A DNA stretch of 64,000 nucleotides, from the NCBI GenBank assembly GCA_963513935.1, contig OY740765.1, positions 150,375,830 to 150,439,829 on the forward strand, read 5' to 3'. The DNA is from Aphrophora alni. Lineage: Eukaryota > Arthropoda > Insecta > Hemiptera > Aphrophoridae. The notes below the pieces were generated by a model, which was not told where the DNA came from, did no database searches, and saw only the letters and a program-made list of their open reading frames with translations. This document shows, piece after piece, positions 49,150 to 61,589 of this stretch; the stretch's first letter is position 1; each line of letters starts with the position of its first letter. Made by a program: the position numbers and the translations under genes.

Positions 49150-49395
49150 TCGTTTAAGGGCAAAAAACCTCTCGGTCATCATCACCTTATGGAAAAAAAA
49201 AGAAGAAAAAAAGAATATAAATTAAAGACCTCTAGCCCTCGAAACTCTAATAGTGTCAGGTCGGAAAATAACAAGAATTGGTCAAAAGAGATCAGATAGG
49301 AAAGATCGAAGAACGGTATCTATAATAAGAGTACATAAAAAAAAAGTGTAGAACCAGCTAGGATCTCAGGATTGCCAGGCCCTTAACGGGTAATT
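49150..49395 (+). repeat. SINE-like dispersed repeat, copy 2
   Basis: This copy shows the full order: CCTCTCGGTCATCATC, a purine-rich stretch, TAGCCCTCGAAACTCTAATA, GTCGGAAAATAACAAGA, TTGGTCAAAAGAGATC, AGGAAAGATCGAAGA and finally AGCTAGGATCTCAGGATTGC. Length is about 245 bp. Confidence 0.7.
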
Positions 49396-50499
49396 GGTTG
49401 TGGTGTGTTGGTAACATGGGTGTGTTAGACAGATATGATATTTTTATTTACAACCTTTTTAATAAATGAAACACAAAAACAATATTACGTAAAATTTTAA
49501 AATTTAATTAGCCAATTAACCGATTATGGTTTTGTCAAATACTGCGTTTACAAGGCAGCTTAACACAAACTTTCAAAAATAAGTAAGGGAGACTTTGCTA
49601 TAGTATTTAAAGGTGCAAAAAAATAAACTATTGAAGCACGTATTACGAGTGAAAACAAATACAAAGAGAATGTTTTTGAAATTAGAAACTTTTTTTTTCA
49701 TTTTAAAATATACCGACTAAATTTACAAAAATCAATTGTAGAAATTTGGATGTCAAATATATTCTGTTTTTTCTGGAGAATCCAGAGCTAGTAACAAAAC
49801 AAGTTTTGTAGTTTTCCGCTAGGTTGCTCCATACGACAGCTGAACTTCACCGCCTCTGGCAATTCATTCCATTCCGTGCCGTGCATTGCTCGTTCCTGTA
49901 TCCGTCACATCAGTCTGTGTTGTCTTTTTAATAGTGTTGCTAGGGTAACCTACAACTGTAACTATTCGTTTTTGTAACCAACATACTTTGTTTACGTTTC
50001 TAGGTAGGTTAGTTTGTGTTGTTTTGTGTGTGCTACCAAGGGACTGTACTACTTACAAAATTACTCTAAATAGGGTAAGTAGGCCTAGGGTAACTTGATT
50101 TGGTTTAATTATTTACTGTACTCGTTTGTTGCGTGCAACATGCAACCAAAAAATAATAAATTATGTATAGAATAGGTTAGATGTATCGTGCAGGTAAATA
50201 TCGACCTTCTCAAATCTCATCCTAAGAGTATTCTAGTTTATTACCATGTTTTAGAAATTTCATGTTTAGACAGTAATTTGAGTAGGCTATGTTAGAAAAC
50301 AAAATTATTAATTTTAAAATTTTAATTGTGTGGGAAGTAGTATTTTACCTCTTAGAAAGTATGTGAACCAAATCAATCAAACTACAAAATATAAGGGAAA
50401 AGCTGTCAAGGCTAAACGATTGGATAAAAATTTGCTCAATCTCTAAGGACATAAACAAAACTTTTGGTTGCTATCTCCTTAATAACATTTCAGTTGTTG
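49396..50499. other. Gene-free stretch with a possible plus-strand 5' exon
   Basis: Between 49840 and 50080 the base composition is less AT-rich. It holds a TCAGTCTGTGTTG initiator-like site (about 49911) and a good donor GTAAGT at 50075. This could be the first noncoding exon of a plus-strand gene, but no coding exon was found downstream. Confidence 0.25.
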
Positions 50500-51210
50500 G
50501 TTGAAAAACCATAATCACCACCTTAAAAATTGAATGTTTTGAAATCGGGTAGTGTCCATCAAATTTTGGTGAAACGAGAATATTTAAACTATAAACAATT
50601 AATAGAAAATTATGCTACGTGAAAAAAAAATATATGTGGGCATATTTTGGTCATATCTTGGACGTGTTTTACTTTTTTTAATTCAAAATTTGTGCATATC
50701 TGCTATAAAAATACAAAATTATTTGTAACGATTTTGATTAAATTTTTCTTAATATAGCCTCTAAGGACCCAAACAAAACGTAATAGTCGCAATTTCTCCA
50801 AATATTTTGGTTTGTGAGTTATCGACGAAAAAAATGAAAAATCGGCCAAGGGGTTTTTATAAAATAGGTAATTTTTCAAAATCGATTCTACCGCTTTTGC
50901 TCAAATTTTAGCACAATGTGAAGATTTATAATGCAAATCCGTGTGCAAAATCGTAAGTAAAAGAAATCTTACGATTCGGGAATAATTTGTAAAAAACAAA
51001 TTGTACCTCCACTTATTAAAAGCTTGATTTTAATCAAATAAGATTTACTCTGAGATCGTGTTTATGTCATAAGAAAAGCAAGTTTAGAACCTAATTAAAT
51101 GTATAGACCTAATAATTGTTCAAACACGGCGTCAATGGTTCATTTTCACTACCTAACTGACAGTTTTGGTGAAGATTAGTTTTCTTTCGTTTTTATTTGG
51201 TTTAGTGGAT
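50500..51210 (+). repeat. Composite dispersed repeat, longest copy
   Basis: It has all shared blocks in order: GTGGGCATATTTT, the TAGCCTCTAAGGACCCAAAC block, TTTGTGAGTTATCGACG, CTCAAATTTTAG with AATGTGAAGATT, CCGTGTGCAAAATCGTAAGT, ACGATTCGGGAATAATTTG and TTGATTTTAATCAAATAAG. It is the best reference for the family in the window. It is noncoding. Confidence 0.65.
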
Positions 51211-52329
51211 ATGTAAGTGAAAAAACGTGCAAACTGTTTACACCTTTTATTTCAATGTATATTTCACTCCTTGTATATACGTGTCTTAAAAACAATTTAC
51301 GTATTTTTAAAGTTTATGAATATAAACATTAAGTTTTTTTTTACATTTCGACCTCTAGTCCCTTCAAATTAGGAAAAATTAAATACAATTTTCCCACAGC
51401 TATGAGACCTGTAAAAAGTGAAGTATTTGGGTTGTCTAATCATGATTTTTACCCTGCAGTACTAAAAAAGAGTGCTTTTTGATAAATAAATAAGTAAATA
51501 AATATGAATTTTAGAGTTTTTTCGCCTTTGTTTTAATGTGAGGAAAACTATGTGGTGAAAAATATCAAGAGAGAAAAGTTGTAGAGCATAAAATATCCTA
51601 CAAATTTTGTCTCTACTTTTTTTTTTATAATTCCGCATACTTTCGCTGCTAGAGGGTGCGAAAGAAATATATATAGAGACTTTTGCGCCTTATTTTTTTA
51701 GATTTTGAGTCAAAATAATGAATTTTTATGCAAAATTACATGTGATCAAAGTTGTAGAACATAAAATTCCTTATCTCTAGAGGTCGAGTAACTGTTTAAG
51801 TGTAGGGCTTATAAATATTATTATTTTGAATTGAAAACAAAAATTTAAAAGAAAAACAAAGCGCTAATCTACCTCAGACGATTATAAGTCATAAAATATC
51901 TAGAATTTGAAGAAAATTCTTCTATTTTTCATTGTAGAATTTTTATTAAATGATTCAATTTGCCGAATGAATAGATTTAATATTTGATTTTTATTAATTG
52001 GAATTGCAAATAGCATTTAATATTTTTGGACAATTGGTATTTTGCAAAAATAATGAATAGAAGAAATATTTTTTATACATATAGATTTAAGGAATTTGAA
52101 GAGGAAATTGAATTTTTCCATTATATAAAACACAACAATTATGAAAAAAAAAATGTATTATAACAAAATCATTTTTAATCTATAATAATCTTAATATTAA
52201 TAATAACAAATAATAATATTAATCATATAAAATATTAGATAAATTAAAAAATCTTGCTCTTTTCGATATTATCAATTCTCATTTTCACTCACAGCCTCTT
52301 CATCAGTATCTATCTCATAATTTTCATTT
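51211..52329. other. AT-rich sequence without recognised gene
   Basis: Two related passages (about 51560-51640 and 51700-51790) share AAAGTTGTAGARCATAAAAT and look like a diverged tandem duplication. Nothing else is recognised. Confidence 0.4.
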
Positions 52330-52720
52330 TCCGTTGAAAGAAAATCTGGCATCCTTTACAAGTTCAAAAATCTACATTACTAATATCGCCAGCTAAATCA
52401 ATCTTCTCGCAATTAGCACAATTTACAAAATTTATTACACTTCAATCCCAATTTACTACAAGAGCATATCTTGGTGCAAAGAAGTTTACAACCACAATGA
52501 GAAGTTCATCTGGAATGAATGGGTCTTCGGATAATTCAGAAACATTAAGAGATATTATCTTCTTTTTCCCCAACCGAATTCACAGGATTTGAGAGAATTT
52601 CCTAAACAGGTTTGGGATTGGAGGTAGACCCTCTCTGCATGCTTCTTAAAGCATTATCAGTTGGAGGAAACGACTTTATTGACAAATTCTTTACAATCAT
52701 TGTACCTATAATTATTCAGT
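52330..52720 (-). pseudogene. Cysteine-rich (CXC-type) ORF relic
   Basis: On the minus strand HCGCKLLCTKICSCSKLGLKCNKFC (about 52425-52500, split here as HCGCKLLCTKICSC and SKLGLKCNKFC) resembles the CXC repeats CxCxxxC..CxCxxxxxxCxxxC found at the end of uncharacterised insect repeat-encoded proteins. Upstream LPPTDNALRSMQRG also fits that protein type. Stops and frameshifts separate the pieces. The family call is from memory and weak. Confidence 0.4.
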
Positions 52721-53234
52721 GATGATAACGTAGCGGAAAGAATGAGCATTATAAAGCGAGTATATGCTGACAGGAGCGAAACAAATGGAGTCTTTTCATT
52801 TGTATACACGTATACGAGGCCTAGCCGATGTTTTTAAAGTAGTAATATATACAATTACCAGGTTCAGGAAACCTGTGTAATAACAGTTTTAAACAAACTT
52901 ATCCTAACTGTTTAAGACTAAGAACTTAGTATAAACACATTCAATTAGATAGAAATTTGAAGATTTCAATTCTACATGTAGGAGTACCAACCTCAAATTT
53001 CTAGAGTTGAAATTAACGAAGTTATTGTCAAAAATGTAATTTCGAACTGTGACTTCTCAAGAAAATTTAATATAGTTAAGAGATAAAGGTGTCTTTTCAC
53101 CGTAGTGTACGTTGCGAGTGGAGGTGTTACAAAGTCCAACAGAAACGAACACTGACACGAGCGAACTCTTGGTCTACCATTACGTTTCCTACAAGGTCCA
53201 AGAAACCAACTTTAGAGCATTATTATTTTTTTCT

Positions 53235-53470
53235 TGTTGTTTAAAGGGGAAACACCTCTCGGTTATCATCTTATAAAAAAAGAAAGTAAAAAGCATAAAT
53301 AAAGACGGCTAGCCTTCGAATATTCTAATAGGATTAATGTCGGAAATGAACAAGAGTTGGTCAAAAGAAACCTGATTGGAAAGACGGATTCAAGATTACA
53401 TGAACAAAGGTATAGATTCAGTGGGACACTGGATTTCCAAGCCCATACTCACCATAGTAAGCCCCTCTGC
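53235..53470 (+). repeat. SINE-like dispersed repeat, copy 3
   Basis: CACCTCTCGGTTATCATC, a purine-rich stretch, CGAATATTCTAATAGG, GTCGGAAATGAACAAGAG and TTGGTCAAAAGAAACC follow the same order as the copy at 49150. The end (CTGGATTTCCAAGCCCATAC) is diverged. Confidence 0.65.
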
Positions 53471-54944
53471 TCTGAGGGACTTATACAATACTTGTATTGC
53501 AGTATGTGGCGGGGCTGGATAGCTTCCATCAAATTGTTTTAAACATTTTGTAGTACAACTTATATACTACTAAGTTTACATTTGACTTATGTTCCTTGTA
53601 GTAGATTTATGTATACCAAAACAGTTCCATTTGAACAATGTTTATGTTCTCTTATGTTAATTTTCAATAATGAATAATACTTTTTTATCACTCTGTACAC
53701 ATTTAGTGATTAATAGGATACAATGTCTGTTGCAACATAGGCTTATCTCGTGTTTGTGGTAGATATAAATGACGCATTGTGTCGTAATTGGGGGGGGGGG
53801 GACTGAATCGTGGTAAAATATCCCTTGGGTGAAATAAACATCGATTCCGTGTAGATTAGATGTTCTGAAACCTGGAACTGTGTTTGGGACAAAAGATATT
53901 CTAGATTTTCTTTCCGAATGACAACCAATATGTTGTATATGTTTTTAGTTAACAAATACTATGCCTTTCAAAGGTAAGTAAGTTATATAATTTTAAATGT
54001 TTGTTGTTTCATTATATATTGTCCAAGGCAGGTATAAGGTTAAAACATCAACTGTTATTTTTAGGTTAATTTGGAGTGTACATGCCGGTTTAATTTAGTG
54101 GTGAAAAATCATAAAATCGTTTACTACCTACCTTAATTTGAAAGAATCAGATCATTATTGATGTCGGAATACAATTTTGAAGTACCAGCATACATTAATT
54201 TAGTAGAAAATTACAATTCTAAAAACAAGAATTCCAAGTGTGTGTTTATATTACTACATCGGTAGTGTTACGTTATTCGTGTAACTTTTCTTGTTACACT
54301 ATATTCTCCAAAACCAAATCGTGTTCCTATCTTAATTTGTGCAAACACTATCGTGCTTACGTACAGCCAGGGGACGGACGGCATGTCGAAAATCATCTTT
54401 TGGGTTTCCTGAAGACATAAAACGTAAAGATTAATCGAAAAACTGAGACTCTGTACAGGGCAAATAAAATTAATAATTTTTGACGCCATTTTCACATTTT
54501 TAATTCTATTTATCTGTATTAAATAATGTTGTATATGTGCACACTATAGTCCTCTTTACTTAAATTTGTTCCCATGAGGTTGACGTACAGATGACAAAGA
54601 CGACGGATCTAGAAAAACACTTTTTCGGTTTCCCATGAAACGTGAAGACCAGTCAAAAAATGAACGTATAAAATTGTTTGTGTTTACGAAACTTGCTCTA
54701 TACTTGTTATACTGTAAAAAGTCAGGGTATCATCAACTCCGTGTCGTATATACTTACGTATAGTCTATGTTTGGACGCTAAATATGTCTGTTCAAAGATT
54801 AGACGATATAGAAAAATTTGACGGTTATAAAGTCATTTACCTTTCTCACCTGGTCTTGGTGAGCAGATGTTTGCAAAGAGTAATAACAATAAGAGAAGAA
54901 GGGAGGGGGACAGGATGGTAGACAGAACAGGATGGTGAAAAACC
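53471..54944. other. Unidentified stretch with two related short coding-like segments
   Basis: A plus-strand ATG with a splice-like context (MPFK then GTAAGTAAG at 53975) lies at 53961. Two segments at about 54383-54425 and 54600-54660 read LFGFPEDIKRKD-SKN and LFRFPMKREDQSKNERIKL, related to each other. They faintly recall THAP-type FxRFP segments, but the zinc ligands are not visible. A G run is at about 53789-53800. Confidence 0.25.
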
Positions 54945-55285
54945 TTTTGGTCATTACCGCTTTATAAATGAAAAAATAAAATAAAGACCCCTTGCCCTCG
55001 AATATTCAGATAACGTGTTAGCATTGGAAGAGAAAAAGAGTTGGTTAAGAGAGACCAAATAGGAAAAAAGAAAGAGAGGGAACTTTTTAATTTTTATTTA
55101 TGGCAGTAAATATATATTTTTTTAAAATTATTATTTTATTGTTCCTTCTTTACAATTCAGTAACTAAACATGACTCATTTACAAAAAAAATTAATAAAAA
55201 TTAAAAAAAACTCAATATTACATTTAAAAATTGACTACAGCTAGGACCCGACGGGTTGCCACGTCCGTACTGCTTAGAGTGCAAA
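54945..55285 (+). repeat. SINE-like dispersed repeat, copy 4 (expanded)
   Basis: It shares CCTTTTGGTCATTACC, GCCCTCGAATATTCAG, GGAAGAGAAAAAGAGTTGG and AGAGACCAAATAGGAAA, then an AT-rich insertion (about 55085-55230), and then AGCTAGGACCCGACGGGTTG. Confidence 0.6.
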
Positions 55286-55689
55286 GCATATAAGAAGTTA
55301 AAAGAATTTCACAAATGACGACTATTCCCAGAACATTTTTAAATCATTTAAATCTTAGCATGCACTTTCAAAACAAAATGAATATCAAATTTTTTAGTCA
55401 TTCTTGACCTTCACTACTTTTATGTGAGTTTAACAATTTTGGGGTCCTACTAAAAAAAAAAAAAAAAAAAGAAAAGATTATTTAGTTTCTCATAGAGCAT
55501 AAGAATAGCCTACCTAAAAAAAATATATACAGAATCATAAAATGAAGTTTCTCAAATATAGATTATTATTAGGCCTACATCAAATATTACCAGACTGATC
55601 TTTATTATATGAACACATAGTCTTATCAAACTAAATACAAGATAACACCCATAACTACAACAAAACAAGTTGATTCACGCTAACATGGT

Positions 55690-55892
55690 ACTTACCCAGC
55701 CCCATTATAAATTGTAATACAAGCAGATCCTCCAAATGGTAATATCCAAAAGTTGGTTTCTTCAGCCTTGTAGGAAATATTAAATTGTATTGTTAGATCA
55801 AGAGGTCTTATCCAGTAGGGTAAGTTTGTTTAAAACAGTTGTTACACAGGTTTTCTGAACCTTGTAATTGTGTATCACTACTTTCTTGATGT
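55690..55892 (+). repeat. Dispersed repeat (near-identical block at 22310)
   Basis: From AGATCAAGAGGTCTTATCCA to CACTACTTTCTTGATGT it is almost the same as 22390-22516. The first 90 bases are more diverged. Confidence 0.75.
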
Positions 55893-56039
55893 CGCGCTTC
55901 GGCCTAGTAGATGTGTAATATATTAGAAGTCTCCATCCGCTAAGCTCATGTCAGCGGGCATCGATGTACATATAAGAAGGATCGAGTAACTCTTGCCGGA
56001 TTTCGTAACTATACAAATATCATATTTTCTTGGGAGTTC

Positions 56040-56125
56040 GAAATTATAGTTTGTAAAACGAACAAAGACACAACTCTCTCTAACGCATGCACACTCACAG
56101 ATGTCCTGTCCCAGACATGCTGTAT
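56040..56125 (+). repeat. Short copy of the 58995-59080 segment
   Basis: AGTTTGTAAAACGAACAAAG, a CTCTCTCTAACGCATG block, CACACTCACAGA and CCCAGACA-GCTG match 58995-59080 in order. It marks a third partial copy of the 58800/62395 family. Confidence 0.5.
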
Positions 56126-56438
56126 AGAAGTGACCTTGGGCACTTTTGGGATATTTTTGGATTTCAGAACAGATTACATCATAGACATGTAGCTACCGAC
56201 TTCTTTGCCCTATACCTTATGGATGTATCACTTATTAACTCTTTGTTGAGTTTGGGCCACTTTGTTCGCAGGCAAGACCAAGCTGCTCACTTTTACAATT
56301 TACTTTACCTTTAATCAAAGCTATTGCACCACTTGGTTTTTGTAAGTCGGAAATTGTTCTCATCAACTTACTAAATGAATTTACCAAAATTCTTTGAATT
56401 TTATTTCTTTGCTCACTGAATTTACAGTTTGAATTAAA

Positions 56439-56440
<2 letters not shown>

Positions 56441-56520
<80 letters not shown>
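56441..56520 (+). repeat. CT microsatellite of 80 bases
   Basis: Uninterrupted (CT)40, ending abruptly in GGGGG. The flanks (56126-56440) hold no recognised gene. Confidence 0.97.
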
Positions 56521-56522
<2 letters not shown>

Positions 56523-58799
56523 GGGAAGTGCCTTTTGGAAGAAATCGGCTCCTAAATTCTGATAATAACTTTGATTTATTTTTAATGAAATATTACCAGA
56601 GCACCTTAGTAATAACCTCTAAATATTATGATTATTTGAAAAGGAAATGTTTAGGAACAATATGGTCATTGAAATGAACTTCCAATTGCGCATAAAAATA
56701 TATATATATTTGATGTATATATATATGTACTTAACTATCAAAACAATTAATTATTTGAACATACGATAAAAAAAAAACTTTTAAAAAAACTTACAATGGA
56801 ACACAAAATTTATATATATAATTTAAAAATGCTTGACTATTCCAGTTTGGACTCAAAATAGTTTTACCTTCACTGAAATAGTCGTATTTACTTTTGATTA
56901 CTTAGGCTATAACTAAACCAAAGCAGAGTTTACTTGAATTTACTGAAGTTAAGATATTTAAAATTTCCCCAATGAATTTAGTCTATTGAAATGAGTTTAC
57001 TTTTTTGCGAATTATTCTATAAATCTTGTGTACCTTCACACTTAACTTGAAGGTCTTGTATTTGTGAAGCTCCTTGTTGCTGGTGGTTAATGGTGTTTTC
57101 AATTTATCTCCTTTCCTAGTTAGGTTAAAGTTGTTAATTGCTGGTAATTATTATTTTTCCTGGATAGTTACTTTTCCATGTATATTTATCTCCTTCTTAT
57201 TACTCGCTTTGCACTGATTTTCAAAACTGTTTCTTTTTACAGTTATTAATTTTACTCCATTTGACTATTGGAATCATCGTAGATACTGTTTATTATACAA
57301 CTTAAACTTTTATGTAGAAAATTTTGATTGACAAAAATAACGTCTTTCCTGGTCGGCGACTTTTATAGAGTATCGGTCTTTCGACCAATAATTTTGGCTC
57401 TCCCCTCATGTGGGAAAGTTTTCCGCAAAAGCTAACCAATTTTCTCCCTTCAGTGAAAAAATGTCTCTTCTGTTAATTATTAAGATTTTGGCTGAATTAA
57501 TCCGCAGTTTTTGTACTGATAGCTGTCCTAGGCTTAGTTTACTTCTATTGTTTTAATTTTGTAGTTTACTTTTCATTAAAAACCCTTTTAATTAACATTT
57601 TATCTTTTTTACTATTTGTTTTGTGGAATTGAATAATCGTCTCATTATTTCCATTTTATCTTTTTGATAGTTGAGTTTTTTCTGTTGCCCAGTTTGTGGG
57701 TATTTGGGACGGCTGGTCCGTGACGTAACTTGTCAGCATGAAATTTTGATTTTGAACACTTTTTCTTCTTTTCGCTCTAATTTTTGAACGGTTGGTCCGA
57801 TCTTCATTTTCTCTTCAGGATCCTCTTCTCCACATTCTTGAGGGTCTTGAAATCTTGATTCGATGTTCTAGGCCCCGTATTTCTCGAGTTACCGCACTTT
57901 TTTACAAATAATCATTTTTTCACAAACTAACTTTTTCCCAAGTCTTTTTTTAGAAATGTTATTTTTTACTGAAGTTGTTTTCCTGGTCCTATAACGGAGA
58001 TAACTTTGTAGTATTTCATTGAAACTTGTTTTGTTCATTAGTTATCGACGATTAAAGTTGTGATTCTATGATCGTAGTATTTTTCGTATGTAAAATCCCC
58101 CCCCCCCTATTAGTATTTTTCAACTCTGCTCTGTTATTATACATAAATATATATATCTTACACTTTTACTTTTAGTTTTTTATCCCCTTTAATCTTTAAT
58201 TTAACCGCTTTTGGGCTTTAGCTTTTTAATTATTGTTATTGTTATTTCTCCCCCAATTTAACTTTAATTCTTTTCCTGTCTACTTATTATTATTCCCTAC
58301 TATTGTTTTTTGTTTTCTAAGTTTATCCCCCCTTCACATTAAAAACCTCAAAAAACTCCCCAAGAATGACTTTTCAAGTCCCATTTCCCCTCATTATTAT
58401 TATTAGTTTCTTCGATTTTATTGTTGATTATTATTATGTTCCCTACTGTTTATGATTCTATTACTTTTGATTTTCAATTTTCCCCATTTTACAAATTTTA
58501 GATTTTTTAGCCCATCTTATTTCCTTAATAACTTTTATGTTTTAATTTGAATTACATTTATTCTTGGATATTATTAATCACCTTCTTTTCCTTTCTCATT
58601 ATTTAATTTTTAATTTTTTTTTTTTAAATAAAATTGTAAACGCTGTATCTGTTCTTTAAAGTTCAAACACGAAACTTTCGATCCGGTCTGGCGTGACGTC
58701 ATCATTCTACCGCATTCCAACCTTACGACGCGCGACGTTTAGCTTAGCAATTTTTTCGATTTGAATTTTTCTTGAGACGACTGATTTTTCCAGACCGTC
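56521..58799. other. T-rich sequence without recognised gene
   Basis: The plus strand is pyrimidine-rich. It includes a C run (about 58096-58105) and many TTATT runs. No protein segment or element boundary was identified. A denser GC patch with GTGACGTCATC (about 58693) may belong to the following repeat. Confidence 0.45.
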
Positions 58800-59310
58800 T
58801 CAGTCTTTCAAATCATAACCTCAAAAACCAAACAATCGACAATGATAGTCCTAGTAACTGACAAGTTAGTTAACTGATTTTTAGACAAATTTAACATAAT
58901 ATGTAACCTTTCGTTGAATACTATTGAAAATAAACTTTGTAAAAATACTCAATCGTCCCCAAAACCAAAAAAAAAAAAAAAAACAATTAAAACTATAGTT
59001 TGTAAAACGAACGAAAACTGACGGCTACCCTCTCTCATGCACGCACACTCACAGACATCTTGACCCAGACAAGCTGCCTAATTAGTGACTCACCCACTGC
59101 AAACTTTTTTGATACAAGGACAACTTTCTTAACTATTGAATGTTTATAAAATTTGATTGAAAATGACTCCGAACAGCCATTGTTAAAACATAAGGGAGAA
59201 ATAATGTTAATAAGAGAAAGTAGAATAGCAAACAATGAACGTTGAAATATATTACTCATATGATTCATAAAACAGTATTGAATAATCACATAAACGACGA
59301 ATTATCTAAC
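58800..59310 (+). repeat. Dispersed repeat, copy also at 62395-62830 (minus)
   Basis: Matching blocks in order are TCTTTCAAATCATAACCTC, GACAAGTTAGTTAACTGA, TAACCTTTCGTTGAATACTA, GTAAAACGAACGAAAAC, GATACAAGGACAACTTTC and, after a diverged part, GATTCATAAAAC with GAATTATCTAACATG. The minus copy lacks about 85 bp after the ACGAACG block. Noncoding. Confidence 0.75.
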
Positions 59311-59503
59311 ATGTCCTAACTTATAATATATACATATAATTCATAATTATATACAAACATTGAAAAAAAATCGACATCCTGTGCTTTCTTTCTTTGAACT
59401 AAAACCTCGTTCGAAATAGGGATTCAGTCGATATAATATCAACAAATAAACAACTATAATAACTCAACTCAATAACTAATAGCCCCTACGATTGGGCGAC
59501 AAA

Positions 59504-61077
59504 TGTAACATAACTTAACTCAGCTCCTATTTAAATAAAACGCAAAACACAACTCTTTACCTTTCAAATAATACTTTAATATAATAGTTTGATTTTAGAA
59601 TAACAATTACATTTATTAACCTAATTTTTTTAACTATACTTCATTCACTCTGCACACATTCCTTAACCTAATTTTAATTTGGTTACAATTAATTTTTATT
59701 TGATACAATATTTTGAAACTTCCTTTAAATTTCTCTTTATGACATCAACAATTATTTTACCCAGATTATATTTCTCTTTTTGTTTTGGCTAATGGAACCT
59801 TGAATTTTCTTCACAAAGAAAAACAACTTAAAACTCTACATATTTAACATACCATTTATTGCCTCGGCTTTGATTTTCTTTACAACACAATTTTAAAACT
59901 TTAATTATTGAACATATCATTTAAAAACAAATTAAAAACTTTAAACATTAAACATTTAATTTATTGCCACGGCTTGCTCTTTTACAACAAAACAATTTAA
60001 TTCAATTATTATTGAGCCACGGCTCAATTGAAGTGAAATTTACGAATAATAATAAAAGAATATTTAACAAATTTGTACTTATCAATGGTTCGCTCCTTTT
60101 TCAACTGATAAATTTTTCACAATACACTTCACGATTTCACTGACTCTGCTTTATTACTTCACTGGATTTTCTCTCACTAATTAAAACGAAGCACTCACTA
60201 ATTCCTTGGTGAAACTCCTAGGTGACGGATGGTCCTAGCTGCAATTAGTAGCCTTCCTTCCTGACGACGAAATACTAATTCCTCATTGATACTAATTTTT
60301 TTGGTGCTGATTGACCTTCAGCTACAAACTCAGACACGCTCAACTTCTCTAATCAACAAACACCTTAAGACTTTAAAACAAACTCCTTTAACAAGATGAC
60401 GCAGAGACAATTCGTCTCTTGGATCAACAATTTTAGACGACTCTCAGTCCTTCGCTCCCAGTCCTCGACTAACTCCCTTCTTCAATTTTGGTTTGTACCG
60501 AATATCATCCTCTCTCTTGAAACTTGAGCTGGCTTTCTCTTCGCTGATTCGTTAAAACATAGTTTCTGTCTTTTTAGTGGCGGTTTTCAAAATCTGCCCG
60601 ATGATTTTTAAAAGTGGGATCTCATCTCATTGGTTTACCTACATTCAGCAAACTGTTGTAACAGAACGGTTCTTTCGAACACATCTGGAACTTCCCTTTC
60701 TGATGTACAGTTAGGGACGCTAACTTCACCTTTGTTTTCGCTTTTTTTTAAATATATATATACAAATTTTATTCACATCTGTCTTTGGCCAATTCTCCCG
60801 TTACTTGTTTTTTTAAGTGTGTAGGCGCGTTTGCTCCTTCAAGGTTAAAGTTCCGTTTTCTTTTATTTTTTTCTTGTACCCTCTCTTGGTACCGTTAAAT
60901 TCCAACCTTCCCAAGCTCCACCTGGCATCCTACATTTTCTCCAATATGAATTACTTTTTAACTGTTGTTATTATTATTTTATTTTATTTTAATTTTTTTA
61001 CATGAATTAAATAAGTATTTATCTTTTGATATCAATAATCATAATTAATTGTAATTGATTAGATTGATATCGTTACA
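59504..61077 (-). repeat. Candidate LTR with primer-binding-site-like flank
   Basis: Read on the minus strand it begins TGTAACGATATC and ends GTTATGTTACA, so the tips are TGTAAC..GTTACA. Just beyond its end the minus strand reads TTTGTCGCCCAATCGTAGGG followed by GCT, close to the tRNA-Lys-type primer-binding site of many Gypsy elements. No gag-pol frame follows, and no second LTR was seen, so the retroelement interior is lost. The 1,574-bp length is plausible for an LTR but on the long side. Confidence 0.35.
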
Positions 61078-61249
61078 CAACATTATGGCCATTATGACAT
61101 ATTAAATGTTGGTATGATTTAGAAAACAACGTACAGATATCAATTGATTACGATTAAACGTAATTCATTAAACTGTACAAAAAATCGAGCTATTAACTTT
61201 ACACTAATAGACCTAAAGAGTTTGAAAATAAATAGTACCAGGAATTTAA

Positions 61250-61500
61250 TTACATTTTGTTTCGCCATGCAGTTTTAAAGGTTCATTTTTGTTTTTTTAT
61301 AATTATTCTTGAACCGTAATATTGTTTTACTTGTAATTTTATACACGCGTTTTGATCATTAAAATGACGTTTCATTAAAATTTAAACGAAATTGGTAGAG
61401 ATAAATTTGAGAAATTTTGTATTCTGTAAAAGGCTCATGACAGATTTTTTATTTTTATTTTTCAAAAACGTCATTTTTTGAGAGATGACGAAGAATACTT
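61250..61500 (-). repeat. Composite dispersed repeat, inverted partial copy
   Basis: On the minus strand it shares CAAATTTA then TGAAACGTCATT, a GTAAAACAATATTACGGTTC block and AAAAATGAACCTTTA with the family at 43440 and 50500. Confidence 0.5.
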
Positions 61501-61589
61501 CTGTAGGTCCTTAGTGGCTGCACTTGTGGGATTTAGAGTAGGCCTACTTCAAATACGATATACAGTAATTCAAAAAACCAATTTAATAC

